From: Sphingobium sp. Leaf26
Lineage (GTDB): Bacteria > Pseudomonadota > Alphaproteobacteria > Sphingomonadales > Sphingomonadaceae
Assembly: GCF_001421665.1 (NCBI RefSeq)
Contig: NZ_LMKV01000008.1
Span: 1 to 64,000, forward strand
Direction of reading: 5' to 3'
DNA length: 64,000 bases
A program made the translations under genes and the position numbers. A model generated the notes under the pieces. It saw nothing but the letters and a program-made list of their open reading frames with translations. It did no database searches and was not told the DNA's origin. This document shows positions 25,919-34,446 of the stretch, in pieces (positions within the stretch are counted from its first letter, which is position 1; every line of letters starts with the position of its first letter).

Positions 25919-27058
25919 TCACCCCAGCGCCCGCTCCACCACCAGCGCATAAATTCGCGTCAGATCGTGTAAATCCTGCACCGCGACCGCCTCGTCCAGC
26001 TTGTGCATGGTCGCATTGTTCAGCCCGAATTCCACCACCGGGCAAATCCGCGACAGGAAGCGCGCGTCCGACGTGCCGCCTGTGGTCGAAAGCTCGGTTT
26101 CCACCCCCGTCACATCGCGGATCGCCCCGCTCATCAGATCGCTGAACGCGCCCGGCGCAGTCAGGAAGGATTCGCCGCTGATCCGCGCGTCCACCGTGCC
26201 GCCCTCGGTCGCGGCAATCGCCTTGATCCGCTCGATCAGCGACGCGCCGCTATGCTGGTCGTTGAAGCGGATCGAAATGCGCGCCGTCGCCGCGCCGGGG
26301 ATCACATTATGCGCGACATTGCCGACTTCCAGATCGGTAATCTCGATATTGCTGGGCTGGAACCAGTCGGTCCCTTCGTCCAGCACCTCCGCCTCGATCA
26401 GCGTCAGGATGCGCACCAGCTTGGGAATCGGATTGTCGGCCAGATGCGGATAAGCGACATGGCCCTGCGACCCCGCTACCCTGATCCACATATTCACCGA
26501 CCCGCGCCGGCCGATCTTCACCACATCGCCCAGCCGCGCCGACGATGTCGGTTCGCCCACCAGGCACAGGTCCGGGCGCAGGTCGCGCGCCTTCATCCGG
26601 TCCATCAGCGCCAGCGTGCCATGGACCGCCGGGCCTTCCTCGTCCCCGGTGATGATCAGGCTGATCGTGCCCGGCAGATCGTCGGGCAGCGCGTCCAGCG
26701 CCGCGACGAAGGCCGCGATCGATCCCTTCATGTCCACCGCGCCCCGCCCGTAGAGCAGGTCGCCGCGAATCTCCGGCACGAAAGGATCGCTGGTCCATCC
26801 CGGACCCGGCGGCACCACATCCAGATGCCCGGCAAAGGCGAAATGCGGCCCCGCGCCCGTCGTGCGCCACGCCAGCAGATTTTCGACCGGCCCGTCGGGC
26901 GCTTCCCCCGCCACGAACCGGTCGACGGTAAAGCCGCGCGGCGCGAGCATTGCCTCTAAGGCCGTAAAGACTTCGCCGGTCGCAGGGGTTATGGATGGAC
27001 AGGCGAGCAGGCGCTGGGCCAGTGCCACTACATCGTCATTGGTGCTGGTCATGGTCAT
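25919..27058 (-). CDS. dapE: succinyl-diaminopimelate desuccinylase
   Basis: This zinc enzyme of the lysine/diaminopimelate pathway frees succinate from N-succinyl-LL-diaminopimelate. The 379-residue M20-type product has FAGHLDVVPPG (His ligand), LYGRGAVDMKGSIAAF, ITGDEEGPAVHGT (catalytic Glu), LVGEPTS and the C-terminal NNATMHKLDE (His ligand). It is divergent from the cupin gene. The start could also be the ATG at 27052. Confidence 0.94.
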   Translation of the reverse strand: MTMTSTNDDVVALAQRLLACPSITPATGEVFTALEAMLAPRGFTVDRFVAGEAPDGPVENLLAWRTTGAGPHFAFAGHLDVVPPGPGWTSDPFVPEIRGDLLYGRGAVDMKGSIAAFVAALDALPDDLPGTISLIITGDEEGPAVHGTLALMDRMKARDLRPDLCLVGEPTSSARLGDVVKIGRRGSVNMWIRVAGSQGHVAYPHLADNPIPKLVRILTLIEAEVLDEGTDWFQPSNIEITDLEVGNVAHNVIPGAATARISIRFNDQHSGASLIERIKAIAATEGGTVDARISGESFLTAPGAFSDLMSGAIRDVTGVETELSTTGGTSDARFLSRICPVVEFGLNNATMHKLDEAVAVQDLHDLTRIYALVVERALG

Positions 27059-27125
27059 CGCCCCGCGTTAGCGAAAGCCATGCGGGTTGGCCAGCTTTTG
27101 GGCGCCAGCCACAGGAGAATGGGCC

Positions 27126-27569
27126 ATGCCACGGATCGACCTCGACCGCATCGAACAGACCAATCGCACCGGCTATCCCGCCCCCTATGCGGCCATCGTT
27201 GCGGGGCGCTGGGTCCGGCGGCTGGGTCCGGCCCATGGCCTCGGCGATTTCGGCGTCAGCCATGTCGTGCTGAAACCCGGTGCGGCCTCCTCCCAACGGC
27301 ACTGGCATGAGGATGAGGACGAATTTCTGGTCCTGCTGGCTGGCGAAGCGGTGCTGGTGGAGGAAGGGCAACGCACGCCGATGGCGGCGGGCGACATGGC
27401 GGCTTTCCCCAAGGGCGAGCCGAACGGCCATCATCTGGTGAATGAAAGCGCCGCCGATTGCGTCTTCGTCGCTTTCGGCCGTGTGCCGACCGGCGACTGC
27501 CATTATCCCGATATCGACATGCGATGGTCGGGCGGTGCCTATCGCCACAGGGACGGGAGCGACTTTTGA
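27126..27569 (+). CDS. cupin-domain protein
   Basis: The 147-residue single-cupin product has the metal-binding first motif in SQRHWHEDEDEFLVLLAGEAVLV and a second motif around AAFPKGEPNGHHLVNESA. It probably binds a metal and a small acid or sugar. The reaction cannot be predicted. The ATG at 27126 is preceded by AGGAGAA. The LD-carboxypeptidase gene begins 2 bases after its stop, so the two are one unit. Confidence 0.88.
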   Translation: MPRIDLDRIEQTNRTGYPAPYAAIVAGRWVRRLGPAHGLGDFGVSHVVLKPGAASSQRHWHEDEDEFLVLLAGEAVLVEEGQRTPMAAGDMAAFPKGEPNGHHLVNESAADCVFVAFGRVPTGDCHYPDIDMRWSGGAYRHRDGSDF

Positions 27570-27571
27570 CG

Positions 27572-28612
27572 ATGCGGATCGACCGACGGGACATGGTGGG
27601 CAGCATGCTGGCGGGCATGGGCGCGATGCTGGCCGGGCCGCAGGCGCTGGCCGCGCCGGCCCCATGGGTGAAGCCGCCCCGCCTGCGCGCGGGTGATACG
27701 GTCGGCCTGATCGAGCCGGCGGGCTTCACCGACGACGGTTTCGACCTCGATCTCGTCAAGGACACGATCACCGCCATGGGCCTGAAGCCCAAGGCCGCGC
27801 CGCATCTGGCGGGCCGCTACGGCTATCTCGCCGGCACGGACAAGGACCGGGCAGCCGACGTCAATGCGATGTTCGCCGACCCGGATGTGCGCGCCGTCTT
27901 CGCGGTGCGCGGCGGCTGGGGCTGCGCGCGCATCCTGCCGCTGCTGGATTTCGCCACCATCCGCAAGAACCCCAAGCTGCTGGTCGGCTTTTCGGACATC
28001 ACCGCGCTGCATCTGGCCTTCGCGGCGAAGGCCGGCTTCACCACCATCCATGGTCCCAATGCGGCGAGCAGTTGGGGCCAATATAGCTGGGACGCCTTCC
28101 GCGCCGTCGCCTTAGATGGCGCCACGCCCACCTTCGCCAACCCGGTTTCGCATGAGGACCGGCTGGTGCAGCGCACGGGCCGTATCCGCACCTTCCGCCC
28201 CGGCGTGGCGCGCGGGCGATTGCTGGGCGGCAACCTCACCGTGCTGGCCGCGCTGATTGGCACGAACTGGCTGCCCGATTTCGACGGCGCGCTGCTCTTT
28301 ATCGAGGATGTGAGCGAACAGCCCTACCGCATCGACCGCATGCTGACCCAGCTATCGCTCGCCGGTGTGCTGGGCAAGGTCAAGGGCGTGATCTTCGGCC
28401 AATGCACCGATTGCGGGCCGGGCGGCCCCAGCTATGGCGGCTTCACCTTGTCGCAAGTGCTGCAACAGCATCTGGAGCCACTCGGCATCCCCGCCTTCCA
28501 GGGCGCGCAATTCGGCCATGTCGCCAACCAATATAGCCTGCCGCTCGGCATAGAGGCGGAAATGGACGCGGCCGCGGGGACGGTAAGATTGCTGGAAAGC
28601 GCGGTGCGTTAG
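27572..28612 (+). CDS. S66 LD-carboxypeptidase, Tat-exported type
   Basis: This serine peptidase trims the terminal D-Ala from murein tetrapeptides (recycling or wall remodelling). The 346-residue product has the Ser nucleophile in VGFSDITALHLA (about residue 142), the Glu in FIEDVSEQPYRIDRML and the His in QFGHVANQYSLPLG, a complete triad. The N-terminus (RIDRRDMVGS, then a hydrophobic run to ALAAPA) looks like a Tat signal, unlike the cytoplasmic E. coli LdcA. Directly downstream of the cupin gene. Confidence 0.9.
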   Translation: MRIDRRDMVGSMLAGMGAMLAGPQALAAPAPWVKPPRLRAGDTVGLIEPAGFTDDGFDLDLVKDTITAMGLKPKAAPHLAGRYGYLAGTDKDRAADVNAMFADPDVRAVFAVRGGWGCARILPLLDFATIRKNPKLLVGFSDITALHLAFAAKAGFTTIHGPNAASSWGQYSWDAFRAVALDGATPTFANPVSHEDRLVQRTGRIRTFRPGVARGRLLGGNLTVLAALIGTNWLPDFDGALLFIEDVSEQPYRIDRMLTQLSLAGVLGKVKGVIFGQCTDCGPGGPSYGGFTLSQVLQQHLEPLGIPAFQGAQFGHVANQYSLPLGIEAEMDAAAGTVRLLESAVR

Positions 28613-28720
28613 GGGTGAGATGGGTGGGTAGCGGGACGTCCGCTTTATAGATACGGCTTCGCTAAGTGGCGTAATCGCATCTGAATCGAGTTTTGCAACT
28701 CACCGGGAGCGGGACAGCAA

Positions 28721-29449
28721 ATGCGAAAATCTTTTCTAAACTCGGCTCGGATAATGTTATCTGCTTTGGTTCTGATGCTCTGTGAAGGAGCACAGGCTGA
28801 TAGCTTTGAAATCAATGAACCGAAAATGGTGTTGTTGGATACTGATGGAACGGTGAAGAAATCGTTTTATCTCGGCATATACGAGGTCACTTGGAAGGAT
28901 TATTTGCCTGCCGTCACCGAAGCAAAATGCCCAATGCCAGCCAATCAATACAATGATCGGTTGAAATTTTCGAAAACACTTGCTGACCAATATCCGGTAA
29001 CAGGCATAACCCGCCCTGATTTCCAGTGCTATTTGGACTGGCTCAATAAGAAATTTGGCAAAAAATACCGGCTGCCTACTACTGCTGAATGGCGAATTGC
29101 TGGGAAGAGCGCATCATATCAAAATCCTATTGTCAAAGCGTCCCCTGCTGATCCGAGATGGGCGGTCGAGCGTGGGTTGGTACGCCCTGTTGGCCAACTG
29201 AAGCCAAGCAAGAATGGCATCTTCGATCTTGAAGGCAATGCGATGGAAATTCTGGCAGATACCCGACGCATTACCGACGATTTAGGGTGTAAAAAGCTGG
29301 GCGGCCTCTTCTGCCAGCAGTCTGCCGTGATCGGGATGTGGTATCATGGGATGGGCGACAAAAAACCTAGTGGATTCTTAGACGCCCTTTGGACCTATGA
29401 CGGAGGGCCTGAGAGGGGGATGGGCTTTCGCCTTGCTCATGATAAGTGA
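28721..29449 (+). CDS. exported SUMF1/FGE-domain protein, atypical composition
   Basis: The 242-residue product has a signal peptide (about residues 1-26, ending AQADS). A formylglycine-generating-enzyme-type fold follows: IYEVTWKDYLPAV, KYRLPTTAEWRIAG, GIFDLEGNAMEILADT and GMGFRLAHDK correspond to the family's conserved stretches. The paired active-site Cys of true formylglycine-generating enzymes are not in their usual place, so it may be a binding or structural relative. The gene is visibly AT-richer than its neighbours and uses different codons, which suggests recent transfer. No sulfatase gene lies nearby. Confidence 0.8.
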   Translation: MRKSFLNSARIMLSALVLMLCEGAQADSFEINEPKMVLLDTDGTVKKSFYLGIYEVTWKDYLPAVTEAKCPMPANQYNDRLKFSKTLADQYPVTGITRPDFQCYLDWLNKKFGKKYRLPTTAEWRIAGKSASYQNPIVKASPADPRWAVERGLVRPVGQLKPSKNGIFDLEGNAMEILADTRRITDDLGCKKLGGLFCQQSAVIGMWYHGMGDKKPSGFLDALWTYDGGPERGMGFRLAHDK

Positions 29450-29513
29450 CAGCTTATAGCTGCGAACTTGCCGAACCCTTATGATTGGTTATGGTCGATA
29501 CCAAACCAGCAAC

Positions 29514-30794
29514 CTACCGCTTCACTCCATCCAGCGCCGCCACGGTCCCGCTGCCCGCCGGCTCGCCCGCCATCCCCGCCGCGATCTTTTCCGCCGCCGC
29601 CATCACGCGCAGCACATTGTCGCCGGCCAGTTTGGCGATGTCCGCGTCGCTCCAGCCCCGGCGCATTAACTCCGCCAGCAAAGCCGGATAGGTCTGCACC
29701 CCTTCCAGCCCCTGCGGCAATGACCCCACGCCATCGAAATCGCTGCCGATGCCGACATGATCGACGCCGGCGACTTTGGCGATATGGTCGATGTGATCGG
29801 CCACCTGCGACAGGGTCACCACCGGTTCGGGATTCGCCTTCTCCCAATCCGCCAGCGCCTGCTTCGCGCCCTCGGGGTCGCCGATATAGAGGCCACCAAA
29901 GGGCGGCGCATTATAGCGCGCGACTTCCGCGCTGCGGGCCGCGCTCCAGATGCGACGGGCTTCCGACACATATTGCGGCGCATAATTGACCATCACCACG
30001 CCGCCATTGGCCGCGACCTGTTTCAGCACGGCGTCCGACACGTTGCGCGGCGTGTTGCAGATCGCCCGCGCGCTGGAGTGGGAGAAGATCACCGGCGCCT
30101 TGGTCACGCGCAACGCGTCCAGCATCGTGGCCTCACTCACATGGCTCAGGTCCACCAGCATCCCCAGCCGATTGAGTTCATGCACCACCGCCTCGCCGAA
30201 CGGGGTCAGCCCGTCATGCTGCGGATTGTCGGTGGCGCTGTCGGCCCAGGCGATGGTGCGCGCATGCGTCAGCGTCAGATAGGAAGCGCCCAGCGCCCGA
30301 TAGCTGCGCAGCACCGCCAGGCTGCCGTCGATCTGGCCGCCGCCTTCAACGCCCAATAGGGACGCAACCCGCCCGGCCTTGTGCGCCGCGCGCAATTCCG
30401 CCGCCGTGTTCACGAAGGTGAAGTCCCTGGGGTAACGGCGCGCGAAACTATGCGCCAGGTCGATCTGCTCCAGCGTATCCTTCACCTGTTGCAGTTCGGG
30501 CAGGTCGGCCGACACCCAGACCGACCAGAATTGCCCGCCCACGCCACCGGCGCGCAGCCGTTCGATGTCGGTGTGGAACGTCGCCGGGTCCAGCCGGTCG
30601 AGCGGGATCGTCCAGCGCTGCTCCTTGACCTTGTCGGTCAGCGCTTCGGGCCAGTCATTATGCCCGTCGATCAGCGGCGTGGCCTTCAGTATCTTCGCCA
30701 CCCGCGCGGCATAAGGGCCAGAGGCAGGATCGGGAGCGGCGTGGGCAGCGGTGGCGAGGAGGAGGGGCAGCAGGGCCAAGGGAAGAGTCTTCAT
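29514..30794 (-). CDS. periplasmic M19 membrane dipeptidase
   Basis: This zinc dipeptidase of the renal dipeptidase family has 426 residues. A signal peptide (MKTLPLALLPLLLATAAHA) is followed by zinc and substrate motifs: IDGHNDWPEAL, LLGVEGGGQ, LVDLSHVSEATM, IFSHSSARAI and HVGIGSDFDGVGS. All are intact. It likely cleaves dipeptides, possibly including D-residues, in the periplasm. It stands alone on the minus strand between the SUMF1-type gene and a small secreted protein. Confidence 0.93.
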   Translation of the reverse strand: MKTLPLALLPLLLATAAHAAPDPASGPYAARVAKILKATPLIDGHNDWPEALTDKVKEQRWTIPLDRLDPATFHTDIERLRAGGVGGQFWSVWVSADLPELQQVKDTLEQIDLAHSFARRYPRDFTFVNTAAELRAAHKAGRVASLLGVEGGGQIDGSLAVLRSYRALGASYLTLTHARTIAWADSATDNPQHDGLTPFGEAVVHELNRLGMLVDLSHVSEATMLDALRVTKAPVIFSHSSARAICNTPRNVSDAVLKQVAANGGVVMVNYAPQYVSEARRIWSAARSAEVARYNAPPFGGLYIGDPEGAKQALADWEKANPEPVVTLSQVADHIDHIAKVAGVDHVGIGSDFDGVGSLPQGLEGVQTYPALLAELMRRGWSDADIAKLAGDNVLRVMAAAEKIAAGMAGEPAGSGTVAALDGVKR

Positions 30795-30827
30795 GGAATC
30801 GGGACGTTAGGGGCCGTCCCGCCCAAG

Positions 30828-31184
30828 TCAATCGTGCGCCGCATCCGGCAGGCGATAGGCGCCATGTCCGTCCGGCGGGATCAGGTCCGCGCCGCGCACG
30901 GTCAGCCGCAGCGTCTCAAATCCCGGCTCGGGCACCTGCGCGCTCTTTTCCGCCGTCAGCAGCACTGCGCCCTCCGCCTCGACCCAGCGCCCTTCCGCAA
31001 ACAGGTCCAGCGCACCGACCGACAGATACCATTGGAACCGCCCGTCGGGCCGCAGCAGCAGCTCCGATCCCGTCTCCATCACCCCTTGCAGATAATAATG
31101 GCGGGCTTCATCCGGCGCGGCGATCGCGGGCACAGGCGCGGACAAGGCTGCCAGCAGCAACAGAGCGGGGATCAGGCGGCGCAT
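30828..31184 (-). CDS. small secreted hypothetical protein
   Basis: The 118-residue product starts MRRLIPALLLLAALSAPVPAIA, a clear signal peptide. The mature part reads as a small beta-rich domain (ARHYYLQGVMETGSELLLRPDGRF, LFAEGRWVEAEGAVLL, LRLTVRGADLIPPDGHG). I do not recognise the family; the pattern recalls periplasmic proteins of the lipocalin or copper-resistance type only loosely. Its longer upstream frame lies antisense to aat and is a shadow. It begins 33 bases upstream of the dipeptidase start on the same strand. Confidence 0.7.
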   Translation of the reverse strand: MRRLIPALLLLAALSAPVPAIAAPDEARHYYLQGVMETGSELLLRPDGRFQWYLSVGALDLFAEGRWVEAEGAVLLTAEKSAQVPEPGFETLRLTVRGADLIPPDGHGAYRLPDAAHD

Positions 31185-31259
31185 GGTCCATCCTAACCCG
31201 CCCGAAAGGACCATGAAAGCCTTTCCCCAGCCGCCCGGTCTGCTACCCTTGCGATCAGA

Positions 31260-32000
31260 ATGATGATCGACCCGCTCGTCCTGTTGCAGGCCTATTCCAT
31301 CGGCGTCTTCCCCATGGCGGACGATCGCGACGCGCAGGACGTCTATTGGGTCGAACCCAAAAGGCGCGCGATCATGCCGCTGGACGGCTTCCACCTGTCG
31401 CACTCGCTGTCCAAAACCATCCGCCGTGACCGCTTCACCGTCACCGCCAACCGCGCCTTCCCCCAGATATTGGCGCTCTGCGCGCAATCCGCGCCGGACC
31501 GCCCCTCGACCTGGATCAACCACCAGATCGAAAGCGCCTATCGCCATCTGCACGAATCCGGCTTCGCCCATTCGGTCGAAGTGTGGGAGGGGGATGAACT
31601 GGTCGGCGGCCTGTATGGCGTGGCGCTGGGCCAAGCCTTTTTCGGCGAATCCATGGTGTCGCGCCGCACCGATGCGTCGAAGGTGGCGCTGGCCTGGCTG
31701 GTGGCGCGGCTGCGGGTCGGCGGCTTCACCCTGCTCGACTGCCAGTTCATGACCGATCATCTGCGCAGCATGGGCGCGATCGAAATCAGCCAGCGCGACT
31801 ATCTTCAGTTGTTGGCGGGCGCGACCGGCGGCGTGGCGCTGGGGACGGCGGCCGGCGCGTCCGTGCTGGCGTCCGGATCGGGCGTGGCGGCGGAACGGGC
31901 CTTCGCGCCGTTGGCCGGCTTGCCCTCGGCGCCCAGCTTGACCGTCTCCGGCCCGGTTTCGGGCCATTCCATCGTGCAGCTTCTGACCCAGACGTCATAG
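31260..32000 (+). CDS. aat: leucyl/phenylalanyl-tRNA--protein transferase
   Basis: This enzyme adds Leu or Phe to N-terminal Arg or Lys of proteins, marking them for ClpS/ClpAP. The 246-residue product has LLQAYSIGVFPMADD, YWVEPKRRAIMPLDGFHLS, SVEVWEGDELVGGLYGVALGQAFFGESMVSRRTDASK and LLDCQFMTDHL, all family signatures. The catalytic part ends near residue 190. The last 55 or so residues (Ala/Gly/Ser-rich) are an extension that is antisense to the end of the DUF2155 gene. Confidence 0.95.
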   Translation: MMIDPLVLLQAYSIGVFPMADDRDAQDVYWVEPKRRAIMPLDGFHLSHSLSKTIRRDRFTVTANRAFPQILALCAQSAPDRPSTWINHQIESAYRHLHESGFAHSVEVWEGDELVGGLYGVALGQAFFGESMVSRRTDASKVALAWLVARLRVGGFTLLDCQFMTDHLRSMGAIEISQRDYLQLLAGATGGVALGTAAGASVLASGSGVAAERAFAPLAGLPSAPSLTVSGPVSGHSIVQLLTQTS

Positions 32001-32455
32001 ATCGGGTGCTGCACGACATTACGGTCGGGCCGTTCGCGGAACAGCCAGCCGGAAAAATTGCGCCGCCACTTGCCATCGGCGCTGCTGCGCACGTCCAACT
32101 GCACGAAGGCGCCGGTTTCCTGCACATTTTCCCATGGCGCGCTGGTTTCGCACGCCTGCAACCGGACGATCGCATCGCCCACGCGCAGCGCTTCGCCCGG
32201 CTTCATCGTCAGATCGCGGGTCAGGCCGTTGCGCTTGTTCAACAGGCCGATGACGGCGCTCCGCTCGGCCATCGGGGTACCCGACGCCGCGCCGTTCGCC
32301 ACGGCGCGGATCGGCGCGCTCTGCACCTTGACCGGCCCGCTCTGGTTGGCGGCGGGCACGTCCGTCTTGCCACAGGCGGCCAGCGCCAGCGCGCAGGACA
32401 GGAAAGGCAGCGCAGACAGGATCGGCGGGACGCTTCCCGCCGCATGCCGGGTCAT
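31805..32455 (-). CDS. DUF2155 lipoprotein-like protein
   Basis: The 216-residue product has a lipoprotein-type signal (FLSCALALAACGK, lipobox LAAC). The DUF2155 domain follows: GLTRDLTMKPGEALRVGDAIVRLQACETSAPWEN, GAFVQLDVRSS, RRNFSGWLFRERPDRNVVQHPIYDVWVRSC. The tail after EWPETG is low-complexity (Ala/Pro-rich) and lies antisense to aat over 196 bases. The ATG at 32455 overlaps the NDUFA12-like stop as ATGA. The function of DUF2155 is unknown to me. The pairing with NDUFA12-like genes is common in alphaproteobacteria. Confidence 0.88.
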   Translation of the reverse strand: MTRHAAGSVPPILSALPFLSCALALAACGKTDVPAANQSGPVKVQSAPIRAVANGAASGTPMAERSAVIGLLNKRNGLTRDLTMKPGEALRVGDAIVRLQACETSAPWENVQETGAFVQLDVRSSADGKWRRNFSGWLFRERPDRNVVQHPIYDVWVRSCTMEWPETGPETVKLGAEGKPANGAKARSAATPDPDASTDAPAAVPSATPPVAPANN

Positions 32456-32850
32456 GCCGCGTCGGGGCTCCACGCCTCATAATCGCCGGTCGCCTTCTGG
32501 CGCTGGCCGCCCTTTTCGAGCGCGCCGGACGGGCGATAGGCGTTGGCGGTGCCGGTCGCGTTGGGGGTGGATTCCTTTTCCCAGATGCGCGGCGGCGGCA
32601 GGAAGCTTTCGGGCGCACCCTCTATCGAATGATGCAGCCAGCCATGCCATTCGGCCGGCACGCGGCTGGCGTCGTTGGCGCCATTATACATCACCCAGCG
32701 GCGCGTCAGGCCATTGGGGTCGGTGCCGCCTTCATAATAGATATTGCCCTGATGATCCTCGCCCACTTTCGTGCCCTTGCGAGCCGTAAAGAGCCAGGTG
32801 CCGAAGGTGGCGCCATTCCACCAGGTGAAGACGTTAGCCAGGATTCCCAT
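32452..32850 (-). CDS. NDUFA12-like NADH:ubiquinone oxidoreductase accessory protein
   Basis: The 132-residue product (MGILANVFTWWNGATFGTWLFT) is homologous to NDUFA12 (B17.2), a mitochondrial complex I accessory subunit also found in alphaproteobacteria. It contains KVGEDHQGNIYYEGGTDPNGL, RRWVMYNGANDASRVPAEWHGWLHHS and the C-terminal NATGTANAYRPSGAL. It probably binds complex I at the inner membrane. A longer in-frame ATG at 32907 exists; neither start has a good ribosome-binding site. Coupled to the DUF2155 gene by an ATGA overlap. Confidence 0.92.
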   Translation of the reverse strand: MGILANVFTWWNGATFGTWLFTARKGTKVGEDHQGNIYYEGGTDPNGLTRRWVMYNGANDASRVPAEWHGWLHHSIEGAPESFLPPPRIWEKESTPNATGTANAYRPSGALEKGGQRQKATGDYEAWSPDAA

Positions 32851-32950
32851 GCGCCAGCGCTTAGCCGCTGCGACGGGCGCGGGCAAGGCGTTTTGGGAAT
32901 GGGTCATCGTAGAATTGGTGCGCTTTGAATGCTTTGATATGGGAGAGGTT

Positions 32951-33205
32951 CTATCGCAGAAGATTGCGACCAGCCTGTGCCGCCAGAAGCAGGAAAACGG
33001 CAGAGCTAAAGAGCGCTGAAATTATTATTAGAGACTCATCTCCATGCCGCATGCCGAGCTTATTGAGAACAGACTGCGGCCAGCCAAATACTACGATGTT
33101 CAGAAGCTGAATGATCAGAATGGGAAAGGTGATAACGGCCACAATAAGCGTGAACAGAATGACCCGTTTCAATGCGCGATCGGCGCTTTGATGGCTTGGC
33201 AGCAT
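32951..33205 (-). CDS. small two-helix membrane protein, unknown
   Basis: The 84-residue product has two hydrophobic segments, about residues 16-40 (VILFTLIVAVITFPILIIQL) and 59-77 (LIIISALFSSAVFLLLAA), and a basic C-terminus. The start codon lies 3 bases after the stop of the DUF192 gene (TGAGCCATG), strong support for translational coupling. The stretch is AT-richer than the surrounding chromosome. No family recognised. Confidence 0.65.
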   Translation of the reverse strand: MLPSHQSADRALKRVILFTLIVAVITFPILIIQLLNIVVFGWPQSVLNKLGMRHGDESLIIISALFSSAVFLLLAAQAGRNLLR

Positions 33206-33208
33206 GGC

Positions 33209-33751
33209 TCAGTGACTCGCAACGGGACAGAAGTTCAGGGTGGTCGTACGCTTTTCGCCCGGCACGGCGCAGCCACCCCAACTGACCCGGTCGCCCTCCG
33301 CTATGCCCAGTTCCGCCGCCCGTCCGCCGCGCAGTTCCAGCACGGCCGCCACCGGCACGCCCGCCGACACCGGTTCGCGCGCATAGGGCTGCGCCTCGCT
33401 TTTCAGGAAAGCGATCGTCCCGTCGGTGTGGACGAACAGCATGTCGAGCGGGATCAGCGTGTCCTTCATCCAGAAACTGGCCGTGCGTGGCGGGTCCATG
33501 GGAAAGAGCATGCCGCCGTCGGCATCCAGTGCCTTGCGGAACATCAGGCCCTTTTCCTGCTCCTGCGGCGTGGCGGCGACCTCCACATCGAAACGATGCG
33601 TGCCTTTGGCGCTGCGGATGACGACGGGCAGCAGCGCACTCGTCGCCTGCACCTGCGCGCTGTTGTCGGCGACCGGCTGCGAACTGGAGCAGGCGGCCAG
33701 CAGGCTGACGGCGAAGAGGGCGGAAGCCAGCAGGGGGGACGGGCGGATCAT
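33209..33751 (-). CDS. DUF192 lipoprotein
   Basis: The 180-residue product starts MIRPSPLLASALFAVSLLAACSSS (lipobox LAAC). The DUF192 domain follows, with FDVEVAATPQEQEKGLMFRKAL, GGMLFPMDPPRTASFWMKDTLIPLDMLFV and GVPVAAVLELRGGRAAELGIAEGD. All conserved parts are present. The function is not established to my knowledge. It is followed by the coupled 84-residue membrane protein. Confidence 0.9.
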   Translation of the reverse strand: MIRPSPLLASALFAVSLLAACSSSQPVADNSAQVQATSALLPVVIRSAKGTHRFDVEVAATPQEQEKGLMFRKALDADGGMLFPMDPPRTASFWMKDTLIPLDMLFVHTDGTIAFLKSEAQPYAREPVSAGVPVAAVLELRGGRAAELGIAEGDRVSWGGCAVPGEKRTTTLNFCPVASH

Positions 33752-33942
33752 AGGAGTGATGCCTAATGCGATTCGGCGCGCAAGGGGAGGGGGTAATGCG
33801 TCAGGACAGGGCACGGAAGCGGTCCGATCAGGGGAAAGGCTGGTCCCGACCATTTTTTGCCGCTCCCACTGCCTAATAGACTTACCGATTGCGGACATGC
33901 TTTTACGCTGGCACGACAGAAACCGTTGGGATGTCCTGAGAT

Positions 33943-34359
33943 ATGAACAAGCGCGCTTTCGCCATTGCTAGTTTGATGTTTTTTCTGGCGGGCTGTGATG
34001 CTTGGCCAACTGTGATCGACAATCGCAGCGGCCAGAATATCAAGCTGCGCTATCATGACAGCAGTTACGAGGAATGGTCGGCTCCTTTATTGATCCGATC
34101 AGACAAGGCGCAACGGCTAGCTTTAGAGCATTGGGTGCAGGATATGGTGGGGCTAAGGATAAACGAAGGGCGTTCCGTCTACAGCTTCTCGTATGCATCC
34201 CTCGCTCCCATCAGAAAGGCATGCGCAAGCAATTTGGTTGCCCGACGTTTGAAAATCACGCCTGATTGCTACATCACCTATCTGGGTAAAGGGCAGCTAA
34301 GTAGTTCATTCGCCAAGCCAGAGAACCTGTCAATCGAGGATGCCGTAATCGTCCGCTAA
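33943..34359 (+). CDS. small lipoprotein, unknown function
   Basis: The 138-residue product starts MNKRAFAIASLMFFLAGCDAW, a lipoprotein signal with lipobox LAGC. The mature part (TVIDNRSGQNIKLRYHDSSYEEWSAP) begins like proteins with a small beta-sandwich, then VYSFSYASLAPIRKACASNLV and DCYITYLGKG. Two further Cys could pair. Codon use is AT-richer than the neighbours. No family recognised. Confidence 0.7.
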   Translation: MNKRAFAIASLMFFLAGCDAWPTVIDNRSGQNIKLRYHDSSYEEWSAPLLIRSDKAQRLALEHWVQDMVGLRINEGRSVYSFSYASLAPIRKACASNLVARRLKITPDCYITYLGKGQLSSSFAKPENLSIEDAVIVR

Positions 34360-34446
34360 CCGACCATAAATGCTAAAAAGCTGACAGTCCGCTCACCACC
34401 CAAATCCCCCTTCCAAAATAGGATTTCGTCTGTTCTATCCTTGTCG

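Noticed and set aside
30828..31967. A 379-codon minus-strand frame ending at 30828
   Set aside because: Only its last 118 codons, with a signal peptide start at 31184, look real. The rest is antisense to aat.
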